From the NCBI GenBank assembly GCA_003660235.1, contig QGON01000053.1:16174-80173 (forward strand): DNA of 64,000 bases, written 5' to 3'. The DNA comes from a bacterium endosymbiont of Escarpia laminata (GTDB lineage: Bacteria > Pseudomonadota > Gammaproteobacteria > Chromatiales > Chromatiaceae). Made by a program: the position numbers and the translations under genes. Below are positions 35,699 through 47,716 of this stretch, piece after piece (positions within the stretch are counted from its first letter, which is position 1; each line of letters starts with the position of its first letter). Under the pieces are notes generated by a model that saw only the letters and a list, made by a program, of their open reading frames with translations, was not told the origin of the DNA and searched no databases.

Positions 35699-37954
35699 AT
35701 GTTGAGTAAAGAGCTGGGATTTACCCTGAACCAAGCGTTTAAACGCGCAACAGAGAAACGTCACGAGTTTATGACAGTGGATCACCTGCTGATGGCGCTG
35801 TTGGATAACAGTGTGGCGGCTGAGGTTTTGACCGTCTGTGGCGCTGACATACAACAGCTCAGGCAGGAGGTCACCCGTTTTGTCGATGAGACCACACCGA
35901 CAATTTCGGAAGAAGATGAACGTGAGATACAGCCGACTCTGGGTTTTCAACGTGTGCTTCAGCGTGCGGTTTTTCATGTCCAGTCATCTGGACGAAAAGA
36001 GGTGACCGGTGCCAACGTGCTGGTGGCTATTTTCAATGAACAGGATTCCCAGGCTGTCTACTTTTTGGATCAGCAGGATGTGGCCAGACTGGACGTTGTC
36101 AACTACATCTCCCATGGCATTTCCAAGTTTGATGAGGAACAGGAAGAGGGTGATGATGCCGTTGATTTCACTGGTGAACCCAAGCCGGAGAGCCAACCCA
36201 GCCCGCTTGAGAGTTATGCCAGTAATCTGAATGAACAGGCGGCAGCGGGAAAAATTGATCCACTGATCGGTCGGCGATCCGAGATCGAGCGAACCATTCA
36301 GATCCTCTGTCGCAGGCGCAAAAACAACCCTCTGCTTGTCGGTGAGGCAGGTGTCGGCAAAACAGCCATTGCCGAGGGACTTGCGAAGATGATCGTCGAT
36401 GGTGAAGTGCCGGAGGTCCTGGCCGGCGCAACGATCTATTCATTGGATCTTGGCAGTCTGGTAGCGGGAACAAAGTATCGCGGCGACTTCGAAAAACGTC
36501 TGAAAGCGGTTCTTGCCCAGCTGAATAAAACCCCTGAAGCGGTGCTGTTTATTGACGAAATTCACACCATCATTGGCGCCGGAGCGGCTTCCGGCGGGGT
36601 GATGGATGCCTCTAACCTGATCAAGCCCGTTCTTGCTTCAGGTGAGTTGCGCTGTATCGGATCAACCACCTATCAGGAGTTTCGCGGTATCTTTGAAAAG
36701 GACCGCGCACTGGCCCGGCGTTTTCAGAAGATCGACGTGGAAGAACCCACGGTGGAAGAGACGGTGGATATTCTGAAGGGACTTAAAACCCGTTTCGAAG
36801 AACACCACGAGATTGAGTACACCCTGGATGCCCTGCTGAGTGCGGCGGAACTTTCCGATAAGTATATCAACGATCGGCACCTGCCGGATAAGGCTATCGA
36901 TGTGATCGATGAGGCGGGTGCCAATGTGCAGCTGCAACCGAAAGATGAGCGCAAAAAACTGATCGGTGTGGAGGAGATCGAAGCGATTGTTGCAAAGATT
37001 GCACGAATCCCGCCGCGTAGGGTCTCTTCGTCGGATACTGAATCATTGCGTAACCTCCCCCGCGATCTGAAGATGGTGGTATATGGGCAGGATCCTGCGA
37101 TCGAAGCGCTGACCAGTGCCATCCGCATGAACCGATCCGGTCTGATAAGCGAAGGGCGTCCCGTGGGCTCCTTTCTGTTTGCCGGTCCCACGGGTGTCGG
37201 CAAGACTGAGGTGACTCGTCAGCTGGCCAGAATCATGGACATGGAGCTGATTCGATTCGACATGTCGGAGTACATGGAGCGGCATACGGTTTCGCGTCTG
37301 ATCGGCGCCCCACCAGGTTATGTGGGCTTCGATCAGGGAGGCCTGCTCACTGAGGAGATCAATAAACATCCACACGCTGTGCTGCTGCTCGACGAGATCG
37401 AAAAGGCTCATCCGGATGTTTTCAACCTGCTGTTGCAGGTGATGGATCACGGCACACTGACCGACAACAATGGCCGCAAAGCCGATTTTCGGAATGTGGT
37501 CCTGGTGATGACCACGAATGCCGGTGCCCAGGAGATGAGTCGGGCATCCATTGGTTTTACCTTACAGGACCATGCCTCTGACGGCATGGAGGCGATCAAG
37601 AAAATCTTCACCCCTGAATTCCGAAATCGTCTGGATGCGGTCATCCAGTTTTCCGCACTCTCCGCTGAACACATTGCCAAAGTGGTGGATAAGTTCATTT
37701 TTGAACTGGAAGGGCAATTACAGGAGAAGGGAGTAACGCTGCTGATCAATGCAGAGACGCGGGTCTGGCTGGCTGAGAAGGGCTATGATCCAAAGATGGG
37801 TGCCCGTCCGATGGCCCGGTTGATCCAGGAAGAGATCAAGAAGCCATTGGCAGAGGAGCTACTGTTCGGTCGGCTGGCTGAGGGAGGATCGGTTGCAGTG
37901 GATGTGGTGGACGGCAAACTGCAGTTTGGGATTCAGGGTGAACCCGTCCACTGA
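35699..37954 (+). CDS. clpA: ATP-dependent Clp protease ATPase subunit ClpA
   Basis: A 751-residue unfoldase with a Clp N-domain (1-140) and two AAA+ modules. Walker A motifs are GEAGVGKTA (first) and GPTGVGKTE (second); the Walker B motifs are VLFIDEIHT and [12 protein letters not shown]. It forms a hexamer on ClpP and unfolds substrates, including those brought by ClpS. Length is typical. Spacing to clpS is 15 bases. Confidence 0.95.
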   Translation: MLSKELGFTLNQAFKRATEKRHEFMTVDHLLMALLDNSVAAEVLTVCGADIQQLRQEVTRFVDETTPTISEEDEREIQPTLGFQRVLQRAVFHVQSSGRKEVTGANVLVAIFNEQDSQAVYFLDQQDVARLDVVNYISHGISKFDEEQEEGDDAVDFTGEPKPESQPSPLESYASNLNEQAAAGKIDPLIGRRSEIERTIQILCRRRKNNPLLVGEAGVGKTAIAEGLAKMIVDGEVPEVLAGATIYSLDLGSLVAGTKYRGDFEKRLKAVLAQLNKTPEAVLFIDEIHTIIGAGAASGGVMDASNLIKPVLASGELRCIGSTTYQEFRGIFEKDRALARRFQKIDVEEPTVEETVDILKGLKTRFEEHHEIEYTLDALLSAAELSDKYINDRHLPDKAIDVIDEAGANVQLQPKDERKKLIGVEEIEAIVAKIARIPPRRVSSSDTESLRNLPRDLKMVVYGQDPAIEALTSAIRMNRSGLISEGRPVGSFLFAGPTGVGKTEVTRQLARIMDMELIRFDMSEYMERHTVSRLIGAPPGYVGFDQGGLLTEEINKHPHAVLLLDEIEKAHPDVFNLLLQVMDHGTLTDNNGRKADFRNVVLVMTTNAGAQEMSRASIGFTLQDHASDGMEAIKKIFTPEFRNRLDAVIQFSALSAEHIAKVVDKFIFELEGQLQEKGVTLLINAETRVWLAEKGYDPKMGARPMARLIQEEIKKPLAEELLFGRLAEGGSVAVDVVDGKLQFGIQGEPVH

Positions 37955-37994
37955 TCCGCCCACTCTCTACTTGAAGCTGGGAGGTCGCCGAAGA

Positions 37995-38213
37995 TCAGCG
38001 TGCGCGATAGGTAATGCGCCCCTTCGACAGATCGTATGGGGTAAGCTGGACCGTAACCTTGTCACCGGTGAGAATGCGGATGTAGTGTTTGCGCATCTTA
38101 CCTGAGATGTGGGCTGTTACTACGTGACCGTTCTCCAGTTCCACACGGAACATGGTGTTCGGCAACGTTTCGGTAACGGTGCCTTCCATTTCGATAAAAT
38201 CTTCTTTCGCCAT
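37995..38213 (-). CDS. infA: Translation initiation factor IF-1
   Basis: A 72-residue S1/OB-fold protein, starting [13 protein letters not shown] and ending GRITYRAR, nearly invariant in the family. It binds the ribosomal A site during initiation. The longer in-frame extension to 38420 is not coding. Convergent with clpA, with 40 bases between the two stops. Confidence 0.97.
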   Translation of the reverse strand: MAKEDFIEMEGTVTETLPNTMFRVELENGHVVTAHISGKMRKHYIRILTGDKVTVQLTPYDLSKGRITYRAR

Positions 38214-38367
38214 GCTGTTACCTGAACAATTATGGAAGTTCGGGGTGCGAGTTCGCTGAACCCGAAAATCAAGAACGCCATTATCAGCATAATTCAGCGT
38301 AAAGCAAGCCTGATATCCACTATTTTCCCTGTTCGCTCCGAGAAATAGCGGGAAAGAAGGGTAGGGT

Positions 38368-39120
38368 TTATGGCAAGAGCAGTGTCTCTCCGCTCCCAAA
38401 GCGTAGCCACTCCTGGCCATTCCAGGCCTCCAGTGGACGATAGCGGGATTTATAATTCATTTTGCTGCAGTTGCGGATCCAGTATCCGGGATAGAGCCAG
38501 TGCCGCCCAAGCTTTTCAGCATGTTGAATCTGCCAGAGCAACGCAAACACACCAATGCCCTCGGTCTGCATGCCGGGGTCAAAGAATGTGTAGACGGAAG
38601 AGATCCCTTCCGGAAGGAGGTCGGTGGCTGCAACGGCCGCCAGTCTGCCTTTATATCGAAATTCATAAAACACTGTTTCTGCCCATGGCGTGGTGAGGAA
38701 ACTCAGATACTGCTGGGGATCAGTGTTGCTCATCGATCCTTCGGGGTGACGCTGTTGCAGGTATTTTACATAGAGTGCGTAATGCTCCTCATCGAATTCA
38801 GCCGGACATGGCGTGATGGAGAAATGGCCAAAATTCCGCTTCCAGCAGCGTCGTTGACTGCGATTTGGTCTGAATTCGGCAACGGGCAGGCGCAGTGAAG
38901 TACAGGCGTTGCATGAATTGCAGGCAGGCCGGTAGAGATGGGCGCCACTGCGACGAAATCCCTGGTCGATCAGAAATTGGTAGAGCAGCGCGTCGACTGA
39001 AGTGGAGGGATCCAGAAAAAGCGTCCTGGCTTGTTGGCCAGGGAGATAGGAACAGTCGTGTTCCTGGCTCAGATAGAGCGCGAGTGTTGGATTATTGGTG
39101 AAAACCTGGTCGTTATTCAT
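38368..39120 (-). CDS. bpt: Aspartate/glutamate leucyltransferase Bpt
   Basis: A 250-residue N-end rule transferase (formerly annotated as arginyl-tRNA protein transferase). It adds Leu to N-terminal Asp or Glu, making ClpS substrates. Start at 39120 ([18 protein letters not shown]). The [11 protein letters not shown] cysteine cluster, [11 protein letters not shown] and [16 protein letters not shown] motifs are intact. It overlaps the aat 3' end by 8 bases. Confidence 0.92.
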   Translation of the reverse strand: MNNDQVFTNNPTLALYLSQEHDCSYLPGQQARTLFLDPSTSVDALLYQFLIDQGFRRSGAHLYRPACNSCNACTSLRLPVAEFRPNRSQRRCWKRNFGHFSITPCPAEFDEEHYALYVKYLQQRHPEGSMSNTDPQQYLSFLTTPWAETVFYEFRYKGRLAAVAATDLLPEGISSVYTFFDPGMQTEGIGVFALLWQIQHAEKLGRHWLYPGYWIRNCSKMNYKSRYRPLEAWNGQEWLRFGSGETLLLP

Positions 39121-39817
39121 GCGTTGATTGAGTGTTTTTCCAGGAGTCGGGGTCTGTCGCGAGGTTACACCAGACATCCAGGGAATGACAGAAATCGCTG
39201 CGGGGGATCTCCTCTGCGCCAAGGCTTGCCAAATGCTCTGTATAGACCTGACAGTCGATTAAACGGTAACCCCACCTGTGCAGATATCGACAGAGAAAAA
39301 CAAAGGCCACCTTGGAACTGTCCGATACGCGGCTGAACATCGATTCACCAAAAAAGACGCCGCCGATAGCGACACCATATAGCCCACCGACCAGTTGCTT
39401 CTCTTGCCATACCTCTACGGAGTGCGCGACTCCCTGCTCGTGCAGTTCGGCATAAGCCGCTTTCATCTCGGGCATCAGCCAAGTACCGGGTGACTTCGGC
39501 CGGGGCTCGGCACATGCATGGATAATCTCGCTGAATGCCGTGTCCAGAGTGACATGAAACTTCTCTTTGCGCAGCGTCTTTCCCAGCGAGCGGGAGATCT
39601 TGACTCTCTCGGGATAGAGAACGGCTCGAGGATCCGGCGACCACCAGAGGATCGGTTCACTATCGCTGTACCAGGGAAAAACACCGTGTCTGTATGCGTT
39701 AACCAGCCGTTCCGGGGAGAGATCTCCGCCCACTGCCAGCAATCCGTTGGGTTCCTGCTCAGCAAACTTGACTGCGGGAAATGGGGCGCGGGGATCATTT
39801 TCCAGTAGGAAGATCAT
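39113..39817 (-). CDS. aat: Leucyl/phenylalanyl-tRNA--protein transferase
   Basis: A 234-residue enzyme that transfers Leu or Phe to proteins with N-terminal Lys or Arg, producing ClpS/ClpAP substrates. GLLAVGGDLSPERLVNAYRHGVFPWY near residue 25 and GGVFFGESMFSR are the family signatures. It forms an operon with bpt. The divergent region to the PilZ gene contains the dyad at 39959-39976. Confidence 0.94.
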   Translation of the reverse strand: MIFLLENDPRAPFPAVKFAEQEPNGLLAVGGDLSPERLVNAYRHGVFPWYSDSEPILWWSPDPRAVLYPERVKISRSLGKTLRKEKFHVTLDTAFSEIIHACAEPRPKSPGTWLMPEMKAAYAELHEQGVAHSVEVWQEKQLVGGLYGVAIGGVFFGESMFSRVSDSSKVAFVFLCRYLHRWGYRLIDCQVYTEHLASLGAEEIPRSDFCHSLDVWCNLATDPDSWKNTQSTHE

Positions 39818-39958
39818 AGTCCAAGATTAAATCTGAATAGAAACCAGCACCATGCGATCGTTGTTGTGCAGCGAATTGGATCCTTATCTCCAGAGAAAAT
39901 AATTCGCATTTTTCGTAGCAGGAATTATAGTTCCAGGGAGAACTGCCGATAATGGAAC

Positions 39959-39976
39959 TTGTCAGCATTGTGACAA
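39959..39976. promoter_or_regulatory. Perfect 6-bp dyad before the PilZ-domain gene
   Basis: TTGTCA-GCATTG-TGACAA is a perfect inverted repeat 40 bases upstream of the PilZ-domain gene and 140 bases from the divergent aat start. It could be a regulator binding site. Confidence 0.3.
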
Positions 39977-40015
39977 CGTTACGCCCTCAACTATGGGGCA
40001 ATCCAGGAAAATCCC

Positions 40016-40687
40016 TTGTCAGATATTGTAACGAATTTGCAGATAGGAGAGGTATTGCAGCTGCAGTATGCCCCTCCCAGTGAAAATCAGGATCGGTATG
40101 CGGTCAAATTGATCGGATATCTTCCCAACGAGAGCCTGGTTATCACCACTCCCAGAAAGCAAGGCAAGGCAATCCTGGCCAGGGAGGGGCAAATGTTCAC
40201 TGTTCGTGTGCTTCAAGGCAGCAATATTTTTGGGTTCGTGGCAAAAGTGTTGCAGATCTCATCAAAACCCTACCCTCATCTGCACCTGGCATACCCGGAA
40301 GAGGTTGAAAGTGCGGTGGTGAGGAATGCGCCACGGGTACACACTTCACTTCAATCTGTCTGTCGCAATACAAAGGATCCGGATGATTCAAAACATGTCA
40401 ATCGTGCCAAAGTTATCGACTTGAGCCGGACCGGTGCCCGTCTTTCCGGTGAAAAGCCGTTGGGAGAGGTCGGCGAGACGCTGCAACTGCAGTTAGCGAT
40501 TAATAGTTGCGATGGTGATGATGTGCTCCAGCTGCTGGGCATCATACGCAGTATCCGCGAAGTTGAGACACTTGAGAGAGAGACTCGCTATATTCACGGT
40601 CTGGAGTTCAGCGGGCTGAACCGTTTTCAGCAGGTTCTGCTCTGCGCCTTTGTGTTGGGCCAGATGGTGCACGAGAACGAGATGTAG
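40016..40687 (+). CDS. PilZ-domain c-di-GMP receptor, YcgR-like
   Basis: A 223-residue two-domain protein. Residues 1-105 form a YcgR N-terminal-type beta domain (IGEVLQLQY...GFVAKVLQI). Residues 106-215 form a PilZ domain with the c-di-GMP motifs RNAPR (RxxxR) and DLSRTG (DxSxxG) intact. It likely couples c-di-GMP to motility or secretion. The start is TTG at 40016 with AGGAAA upstream; no in-frame ATG is near. No flagellar genes are in the window. Confidence 0.82.
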   Translation: MSDIVTNLQIGEVLQLQYAPPSENQDRYAVKLIGYLPNESLVITTPRKQGKAILAREGQMFTVRVLQGSNIFGFVAKVLQISSKPYPHLHLAYPEEVESAVVRNAPRVHTSLQSVCRNTKDPDDSKHVNRAKVIDLSRTGARLSGEKPLGEVGETLQLQLAINSCDGDDVLQLLGIIRSIREVETLERETRYIHGLEFSGLNRFQQVLLCAFVLGQMVHENEM

Positions 40688-40753
40688 AAGAGCCGATCAA
40701 GGCCATACTGCACCAATCGCTGCATGGCCATGATCTGTACTCTCGGGCGCTAA

Positions 40754-41722
<969 letters not shown>

Positions 41723-41741
41723 TTACTCCAGATCTGATGGG

Positions 41742-41759
41742 GTTCCAGCGCACTGGAAC
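41742..41759. promoter_or_regulatory. Perfect 7-bp dyad between trxB and ald
   Basis: GTTCCAG-CGCA-CTGGAAC lies 26 bases upstream of the trxB start in the divergent trxB/ald region. The position would suit an operator or a leader hairpin for trxB. It does not match a regulator motif I can name. Confidence 0.3.
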
Positions 41760-41956
41760 TTTCCAAAACGGGTTAACAATCTTTAAGCTTGATAACAGTA
41801 AAATGTGGGGATGGAAACAGAGGTTTCAAGTCCCGGACTCAATCGATGAATTTTACGAAATGATCTGCCTCGGGTAAAGGTGACTCACCCTGTTTTGAAT
41901 GGGTAGATGGGTCGTTTTACTGTTTCAGAAGATTTCTCAAAGGTTAAAATGAGAAG

Positions 41957-43021
41957 ATGCGGATAGGCATACCGAAAGAGATCAAACCACTGGAGTCCCG
42001 TGTCGGGCTGGTTCCGGAGGCTTGTGCCGAACTGGTTCGTGCGGGCCATGAACTCTTTCTTGAGGCGGGTGCTGGTGTTGCAAGCAGCTATCCTGATGAG
42101 TCTTATACCCAGCTGGGTGTCACGCTTTTGCCGGATGCTGAGGCGATTTTTGGTCAGGCTGAAATAATTGTCAAGGTGAAGGAGCCTTTTGCCGGGGAAC
42201 CGGAGATGCTGCGGCGGGATCACCTGCTGTTCTGCTTTCTGCATCTTGCAGCCAATGCCCAACTGACCCATCAACTGTTGGATTCCGGCGTCACCGCCGT
42301 GGCTTTTGAGACGCTCTCGGATCGAGGTGGGTTACCGGTGTTGGCGCCGATGAGCGATATCGCTGGCCGCCTGGCCGTGCAGATAGGTACAGGGCTGCTG
42401 CATCAACCGGCAGGTGGAAAGGGAATCCTGCTGGGCGGACTTCCCGCTGCTGAGCGGGGCAGGGTGGTTGTGCTCGGCGCGGGGCAGGCCGGAGGCAACG
42501 CTGTGCGCATGGCCGCTGCCATGGGTGCCGAGGTGACAGTGTTTGACCGGCAGCGGGAACGCATGGCTGCAATGCGCGCCGTCGGTGATAATGTCACGGC
42601 GCTCTATCCCTATTCGACAAGTATCTCTGCTGCGGTTGCGGGAGCCGATCTTCTCATCGGTGCGGTGTTGATTCCCGGTGCCAAAGCGCCGCACCTGGTC
42701 TCCAAAGCCCAAGTGGCGAGCATGCAGGCAGGTAGTGTGGTCATAGATATCTCGGTGGATCAGGGAGGATGTATTGAGACAACCCGCCCGACGACCTACG
42801 AGTCACCCACTTTTCTGGTGGACGGCATCATCCATTTCGGGGTGACGAATATGCCGGGCGCCGTACCCCGTAGTGCCTCGCAAACCCTCTCCGCTGCAAT
42901 GCTTCCCTATCTGCAACGTCTGGCTGCCGGAAAGCTGGCAGAGGACGAAGTGTTGTCGTCTGCGGTTAATGTTTCAGGCGGGGAAATTGTGTATCCAACC
43001 TTGCGCAACCAGTACATGTGA
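41957..43021 (+). CDS. ald: Alanine dehydrogenase
   Basis: A 354-residue NAD-dependent enzyme interconverting L-alanine and pyruvate plus ammonia. MRIGIPKEIKPLESRVGLVP is the conserved N-terminus with the pyruvate-site residues. VVVLGAGQAGGNAVRMAAAMGA is the NAD-binding Rossmann motif, and DGIIHFGVTNMPGAVPRSAS is the alanine dehydrogenase/transhydrogenase C-terminal signature. The length rules out a transhydrogenase alpha subunit. Confidence 0.92.
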   Translation: MRIGIPKEIKPLESRVGLVPEACAELVRAGHELFLEAGAGVASSYPDESYTQLGVTLLPDAEAIFGQAEIIVKVKEPFAGEPEMLRRDHLLFCFLHLAANAQLTHQLLDSGVTAVAFETLSDRGGLPVLAPMSDIAGRLAVQIGTGLLHQPAGGKGILLGGLPAAERGRVVVLGAGQAGGNAVRMAAAMGAEVTVFDRQRERMAAMRAVGDNVTALYPYSTSISAAVAGADLLIGAVLIPGAKAPHLVSKAQVASMQAGSVVIDISVDQGGCIETTRPTTYESPTFLVDGIIHFGVTNMPGAVPRSASQTLSAAMLPYLQRLAAGKLAEDEVLSSAVNVSGGEIVYPTLRNQYM

Positions 43022-43114
43022 AACTAGAATAGGAATGCGCGCTAACTCAATAATTATTTGGGTTATTCGTCAGTGCGATGTCGAAACATAGATAGGCACC
43101 TGCTTCCGGTATAG

Positions 43115-43195
43115 GCCTGATCAAGGGTAGCGGATCAGGCGTTCCTGGGTTGCCGGCGTACATGGGGTTGCCGGTTCAGCTACGCTTGAACCGGC
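43115..43195. repeat. Two adjacent hairpins between ald and ftsK
   Basis: GCCTGATC (43115-43122) pairs with GATCAGGC (43133-43140), and GCCGGTTCA (43170-43178) pairs perfectly with TGAACCGGC (43187-43195). A T8 run follows at 43211-43218. They may end the ald transcript, or be REP-like intergenic palindromes. The rest of 43022-43238 shows no gene. Confidence 0.5.
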
Positions 43196-43238
43196 CTACA
43201 TATCAGAACATTTTTTTTGCTTAATTCGGGATAATCAA

Positions 43239-45545
43239 TTGCAGGCAAAATCAAAGGATTCGGTTGATCAGACACCCTTTGCGGCGCATGTCAGTCACGC
43301 ATTGCGGGAGGGCGCCATGTGGAGTCTGTTCTGTCTCAGTGGTTATCTCCTGCTTGCACTCCTTACCTATTCGGGTAATGACCCGGGCTGGTCCTACACG
43401 GGACCCTCGGCTCAAGTGCTCAATTCAGGTGGTCCTGCGGGTGCCTGGTTTGCCGATGTGTTTTTCTACCTGTTTGGTATTTTTGCCTACCTCTTTCCCA
43501 TCATGTTGAGTTGGAGTGCCGTACTGGTTTTCAGGCGCCGCAATCCGGACGATACCGTCAACGTCAATCTCGTCGTCGTTCGCTGGATCGGTTTCTTCAT
43601 CACCCTGGCTGCCGGCAGTGCGCTGGCGGCGCTGCATACTGCACATTTGAAGATCGGATTACCCACCGGCACGGGTGGCATACTCGGTGCCTCTCTGGGC
43701 GGCTATTTTGAGGCGATATTCAGCCGCTCAGGCAGCAGCCTGCTGCTGCTGGCGCTTTTTCTCAGTGGCTTTACCCTGTTTACCGGTGTCTCCTGGTTCA
43801 CCGTGATGGATGGAATTGGTGGAGCTGTGCTGAACGTACAGAGGTGGATGCTGCTCAAGATCAGCGATCTGCGAGAAAGACGTGTTGCCAATCAGGCACG
43901 TAAAAGCCGGGCAGAGACGGTGCAGAGAGAGAACAAGCGGGTCAGCAAACGTAAACCGCCGAGGATTGAGCCGGTCATCAAGGCACTGAAGCCCAGCATG
44001 CGGGAGGAGAGAGAGCGCCAAGTGCCGCTCTTCGATGCCGATCCCAACAGTGAACTTCCCCCGCTGGCGCTGTTGGAACCCGCAAAGCACTCCGGCCCCC
44101 AGTTCTCTGATGAGTCTCTGCAGGCCATGTCACGCCTGGTGGAGTTGAAATTCAGCGACTTCGATATCGAGCTGGAGGTCGTGGCAGTACACCCCGGCCC
44201 CGTGGTCACTCTCTACGAGTTGCAACTGGCTCCAGGCACCAAGGTGAGCAAGATAACCAGCCTGTCCAAAGATCTGGCCCGGGCGCTCTCCACGGTGGCG
44301 GTACGCGTGGTGGAGGTGATTCCGGGCAAGTCTGTGATTGGTCTGGAGATACCCAACGAAAATCGTGAGATGGTCTATCTCAGCGAGGTGCTCAAGTCTG
44401 AAGTCTATGATTCGGCGAAATCATCCCTTACTCTGGCGCTGGGAAAAGATATTGCCGGCAATCCCATGGTGGCGGATCTGGGACGCATGCCCCATGCGCT
44501 GATTGCCGGTACCACCGGTTCCGGTAAATCAGTGGCGATCAACGCCATGATTCTAAGCCTGCTCTACAAGGCCAAGCCCACTGAAGTCCGCATGATCATG
44601 GTTGACCCGAAGATGCTGGAGCTGTCGGTCTACGAGGGTATTCCCCATCTGTTGACACCGGTAGTAACCGATATGCAGGAGGCAGGTAATGCCCTGCGCT
44701 GGTGCGTCGGTGAGATGGAACGGCGCTACAGACTGATGGCAAACCTGGGTGTGCGGAATATCACCGGTTTCAATCGTAAGGTAAAAGACGCTATAAAAGC
44801 GGGCGAACCGATCAAGGATCCGCTGTTTCAGCCGGAGCCGACTGAAATCATCGAGGCGATGGCCCACCCGACGCTGGAACCTCTGCCCCATATCGTGGTC
44901 ATTATCGATGAGCTGGCGGACTTGATGATGGTGGCCCGCAAGAAGGTGGAAGAGTTGATCGCCAGATTGGCGCAGAAGGCCCGCGCTTCCGGCATCCACC
45001 TGATTCTTGCCACGCAAAGGCCCTCCGTGGATGTAATTACCGGCCTGATCAAAGCCAACATACCGACCCGGATCGCCTTTCAGGTCTCTTCCCGTATCGA
45101 CTCCAGAACCATTCTTGATCAGATGGGCGCCGAACATCTGCTGGGGCATGGCGACATGCTCTATCTCGGCCCTGGGGGAAATATCCCTCAGCGTATGCAT
45201 GGCGCCTTTGTGGATGACAATGAGGTTCACCGGGTAGTGAAGCATCTGAAAGCAAACGCTGGCCCGGATTATCTGCAAGAGATCGTGCAGGAGCCTACCG
45301 AGTCGGTCCCCGGTTTTCCGGTAGAATCCGGCGACCTGGAGGATGCGGATCCGCTCTATGACGAAGCGGTGCAGATTGTGACCCAGACGCGTCGCGCCTC
45401 GATTTCCGGCGTACAGCGCAGGCTGAAGATCGGCTACAACCGGGCTGCCAGAATGATCGAAGAGATGGAACGTACCGGCATAGTTACGCCGGTGGAATCG
45501 AACGGCAGCCGCGAGGTATTGGCCCCGCCGCCGCCAGAGGATTGA
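43239..45545 (+). CDS. ftsK: DNA translocase FtsK
   Basis: A 768-residue septal DNA pump. Four membrane helices fill residues 20-195, a basic linker follows (about 205-265), then the motor with Walker [15 protein letters not shown] and Walker [13 protein letters not shown]. The C-terminal winged-helix gamma domain ([23 protein letters not shown]) reads KOPS sites. The linker is short compared with E. coli FtsK (1329 residues), as in many other bacteria. The start is TTG at 43239. Confidence 0.93.
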   Translation: MQAKSKDSVDQTPFAAHVSHALREGAMWSLFCLSGYLLLALLTYSGNDPGWSYTGPSAQVLNSGGPAGAWFADVFFYLFGIFAYLFPIMLSWSAVLVFRRRNPDDTVNVNLVVVRWIGFFITLAAGSALAALHTAHLKIGLPTGTGGILGASLGGYFEAIFSRSGSSLLLLALFLSGFTLFTGVSWFTVMDGIGGAVLNVQRWMLLKISDLRERRVANQARKSRAETVQRENKRVSKRKPPRIEPVIKALKPSMREERERQVPLFDADPNSELPPLALLEPAKHSGPQFSDESLQAMSRLVELKFSDFDIELEVVAVHPGPVVTLYELQLAPGTKVSKITSLSKDLARALSTVAVRVVEVIPGKSVIGLEIPNENREMVYLSEVLKSEVYDSAKSSLTLALGKDIAGNPMVADLGRMPHALIAGTTGSGKSVAINAMILSLLYKAKPTEVRMIMVDPKMLELSVYEGIPHLLTPVVTDMQEAGNALRWCVGEMERRYRLMANLGVRNITGFNRKVKDAIKAGEPIKDPLFQPEPTEIIEAMAHPTLEPLPHIVVIIDELADLMMVARKKVEELIARLAQKARASGIHLILATQRPSVDVITGLIKANIPTRIAFQVSSRIDSRTILDQMGAEHLLGHGDMLYLGPGGNIPQRMHGAFVDDNEVHRVVKHLKANAGPDYLQEIVQEPTESVPGFPVESGDLEDADPLYDEAVQIVTQTRRASISGVQRRLKIGYNRAARMIEEMERTGIVTPVESNGSREVLAPPPPED

Positions 45546-45552
45546 GGTATCC

Positions 45553-47709
45553 ATGAGTCAAAAAGAAAACAAACGTTATATTCTGATGATCAGTGTTCAC
45601 GGCCTGATCCGCAGCCATGATCTAGAGCTCGGCCGTGATGCTGATACAGGCGGGCAGACCAAGTATGTGCTTGATCTGGCCCGCAGTCTTGCCGGATGTG
45701 CTGGAGTCGATCAGGTAGACCTGGTGACACGCAGAGTGGTCGATCCAGCAGTCAGTGATGACTATGCCAAGCTCATCGAGCCATTATCAGACAAGTCAAA
45801 CAGGGCGCGCATCATTCGCATCGATGCTGGCGCGGACGAATACGTTGCGAAGGAGCAGTTGTGGGATCACCTTGACAGCTTCACGGACAACCTCGTCAAC
45901 TGGCTCAACGATCAACCGCGCATGCCTGACCTGGTTCACAGTCACTACGCCGATGCCGGTTATGTCGGCGTACGGTTGTCGAATCTGCTGGGTGTTCCAC
46001 TCATCCATACCGGGCATTCGCTTGGCCGTGACAAGCGCAAGAGATTGCTGGCCAGAGGTTTGTCACGGGATGAGATCGAACGTAGCTACAACATTGAGCG
46101 CCGCATCGATGCCGAAGAAGAAGTGCTGGCCAATGCAGACCTGGTGATTACCAGTACTCAGAATGAAATAGAAGAACAGTACGGACTGTATAATTACTAC
46201 GATCCGAGCCGCATGTCAGTGATTCCGCCAGGCACCGACTTGCAGCAGTTTCATCCCCCTTCAGGTGACCAACAGATCTCTTTTGCTGCACAGCTGGATC
46301 CATTCCTGAAGCAACCACAAAAGCCCATCATACTGGCACTGTCCCGGCCCGATGAGCGCAAGAACATCCTTACCTTACTGGAGGCCTTTGGTGAGTCGAG
46401 CGAACTGCAACAGCTGGCCAACCTGCTCATCATCGCCGGTACTCGTGATGATATTCGTGACTTGGATACCGGCCCCCGAGCTGTATTGACCAACATCCTG
46501 TTGCTCATAGACTGCTATGATCTGTATGGCAAAGTTGCGGTTCCCAAATATCATCGCCCCGATGAAGTCGCGCAAATCTATCGACTGGCTGCGGCAGGCA
46601 AGGGGGTGTTTATCAATCCAGCACTCACCGAACCCTTCGGCCTGACCCTGCTGGAAGCGGCCGCCACAGGGTTGCCCGTGGTGGCAACGGAAAATGGCGG
46701 CCCCGTCGACATACTCGCCAACTGTAAAAATGGAAGGCTGGTTGATCCGCTGGATACAGAAGCCATCACCGAAGCCTTGTTGAGTCTTCTTGATGATGCT
46801 AAAGCCTGGTCTCAGGCGTCGCGAAACGGGATTGAAGGCGTGAAGCGACATTATACCTGGCAGTCACATGCAGAAAGTTATATGGCCCGGGTCAGCAAAC
46901 TGCAGGGCAAGTATCAGCCTCTGCCCAGCGAACAACTCGCGCTTCGCTCGGTACGCTACCGTGATCGCGCCATCTTTACCGACCTGGATCAGAACCTGCT
47001 GGGCAATCAAAAGGCCCTCCAGGATTTCTCAGAGGTAATGAGCGATAACCGCAAGTGTGTGACCTTTGGTATTGCCACCGGCCGCCGTCTGGATTCTGCG
47101 CTGGCTATCATCAAGAAAAATAAAATTGCGCATCCCGACGTGCTGATCAGTAGCCTCGGGACGCGCATCCATTATGGCAAGGCGCTGACCGAAGACGACC
47201 ATTGGGCAGAGCATATCGATAACGACTGGAAACCAGACCGTATACGAAGGGTGCTGTCTGAACTCCCAGGTCTGCTACTACAACCGAAAAAAGAGCAGAG
47301 TCGGTTCAAGGTTTCGTATTTCTACGATCCACAAAAAGCGCCATCGTTTGATGAGATCGTTGCCCTGATCCGGCAAAAGGAATTGACAGCCAATGTGCTG
47401 GTCTCTTTTGGTCAGTTCATTGATATTGTGCCGTCGCGCGCTTCCAAGGGACAGGCACTGCGTTATGTTGCACAGCGGCTCGACATCCCCCTCGAACAGA
47501 TCCTGGTGGCAGGCGGCTCCGGTGCGGACGAGGACATGATGCGGGGCAACATGCTGGCCGTCGTTGTCGGTAATCGCCATCATGAGGAGTTGTCTCAGCT
47601 GGAAGATCAGGAAAGCATCTATTTCGCTGACCAGCCACAAGCGGCGGGTATCCTCGAGGCCATCAACCACTATGACTTTTTCAATGCCTGTGTCGTCCCG
47701 ACGGTATGA
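45553..47709 (+). CDS. sps: Sucrose-phosphate synthase
   Basis: A 718-residue two-domain enzyme making sucrose 6-phosphate from UDP-glucose and fructose 6-phosphate. Residues 1-465 are a GT-B glycosyltransferase (ISVHGLIRSHDLELGRDADTGGQT, SHYADAGYVGVRLSNLL, TGHSLGRDK, LTEPFGLTLLEAAATGLPVV). Residues 470-715 are a HAD-type domain like that of plant and bacterial SPS (FTDLDQNLLGN, GGSGADEDMM). It starts 7 bases after ftsK, opening the sps-spp-fruK-ams cluster. Confidence 0.9.
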   Translation: MSQKENKRYILMISVHGLIRSHDLELGRDADTGGQTKYVLDLARSLAGCAGVDQVDLVTRRVVDPAVSDDYAKLIEPLSDKSNRARIIRIDAGADEYVAKEQLWDHLDSFTDNLVNWLNDQPRMPDLVHSHYADAGYVGVRLSNLLGVPLIHTGHSLGRDKRKRLLARGLSRDEIERSYNIERRIDAEEEVLANADLVITSTQNEIEEQYGLYNYYDPSRMSVIPPGTDLQQFHPPSGDQQISFAAQLDPFLKQPQKPIILALSRPDERKNILTLLEAFGESSELQQLANLLIIAGTRDDIRDLDTGPRAVLTNILLLIDCYDLYGKVAVPKYHRPDEVAQIYRLAAAGKGVFINPALTEPFGLTLLEAAATGLPVVATENGGPVDILANCKNGRLVDPLDTEAITEALLSLLDDAKAWSQASRNGIEGVKRHYTWQSHAESYMARVSKLQGKYQPLPSEQLALRSVRYRDRAIFTDLDQNLLGNQKALQDFSEVMSDNRKCVTFGIATGRRLDSALAIIKKNKIAHPDVLISSLGTRIHYGKALTEDDHWAEHIDNDWKPDRIRRVLSELPGLLLQPKKEQSRFKVSYFYDPQKAPSFDEIVALIRQKELTANVLVSFGQFIDIVPSRASKGQALRYVAQRLDIPLEQILVAGGSGADEDMMRGNMLAVVVGNRHHEELSQLEDQESIYFADQPQAAGILEAINHYDFFNACVVPTV

Positions 47710-47716
47710 TTCTGGG

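Noticed and set aside
38214..38367. tRNA-Ser gene between infA and bpt, as in E. coli
   Set aside because: No cloverleaf or T-arm consensus is present; the interval shows only weak hairpins.
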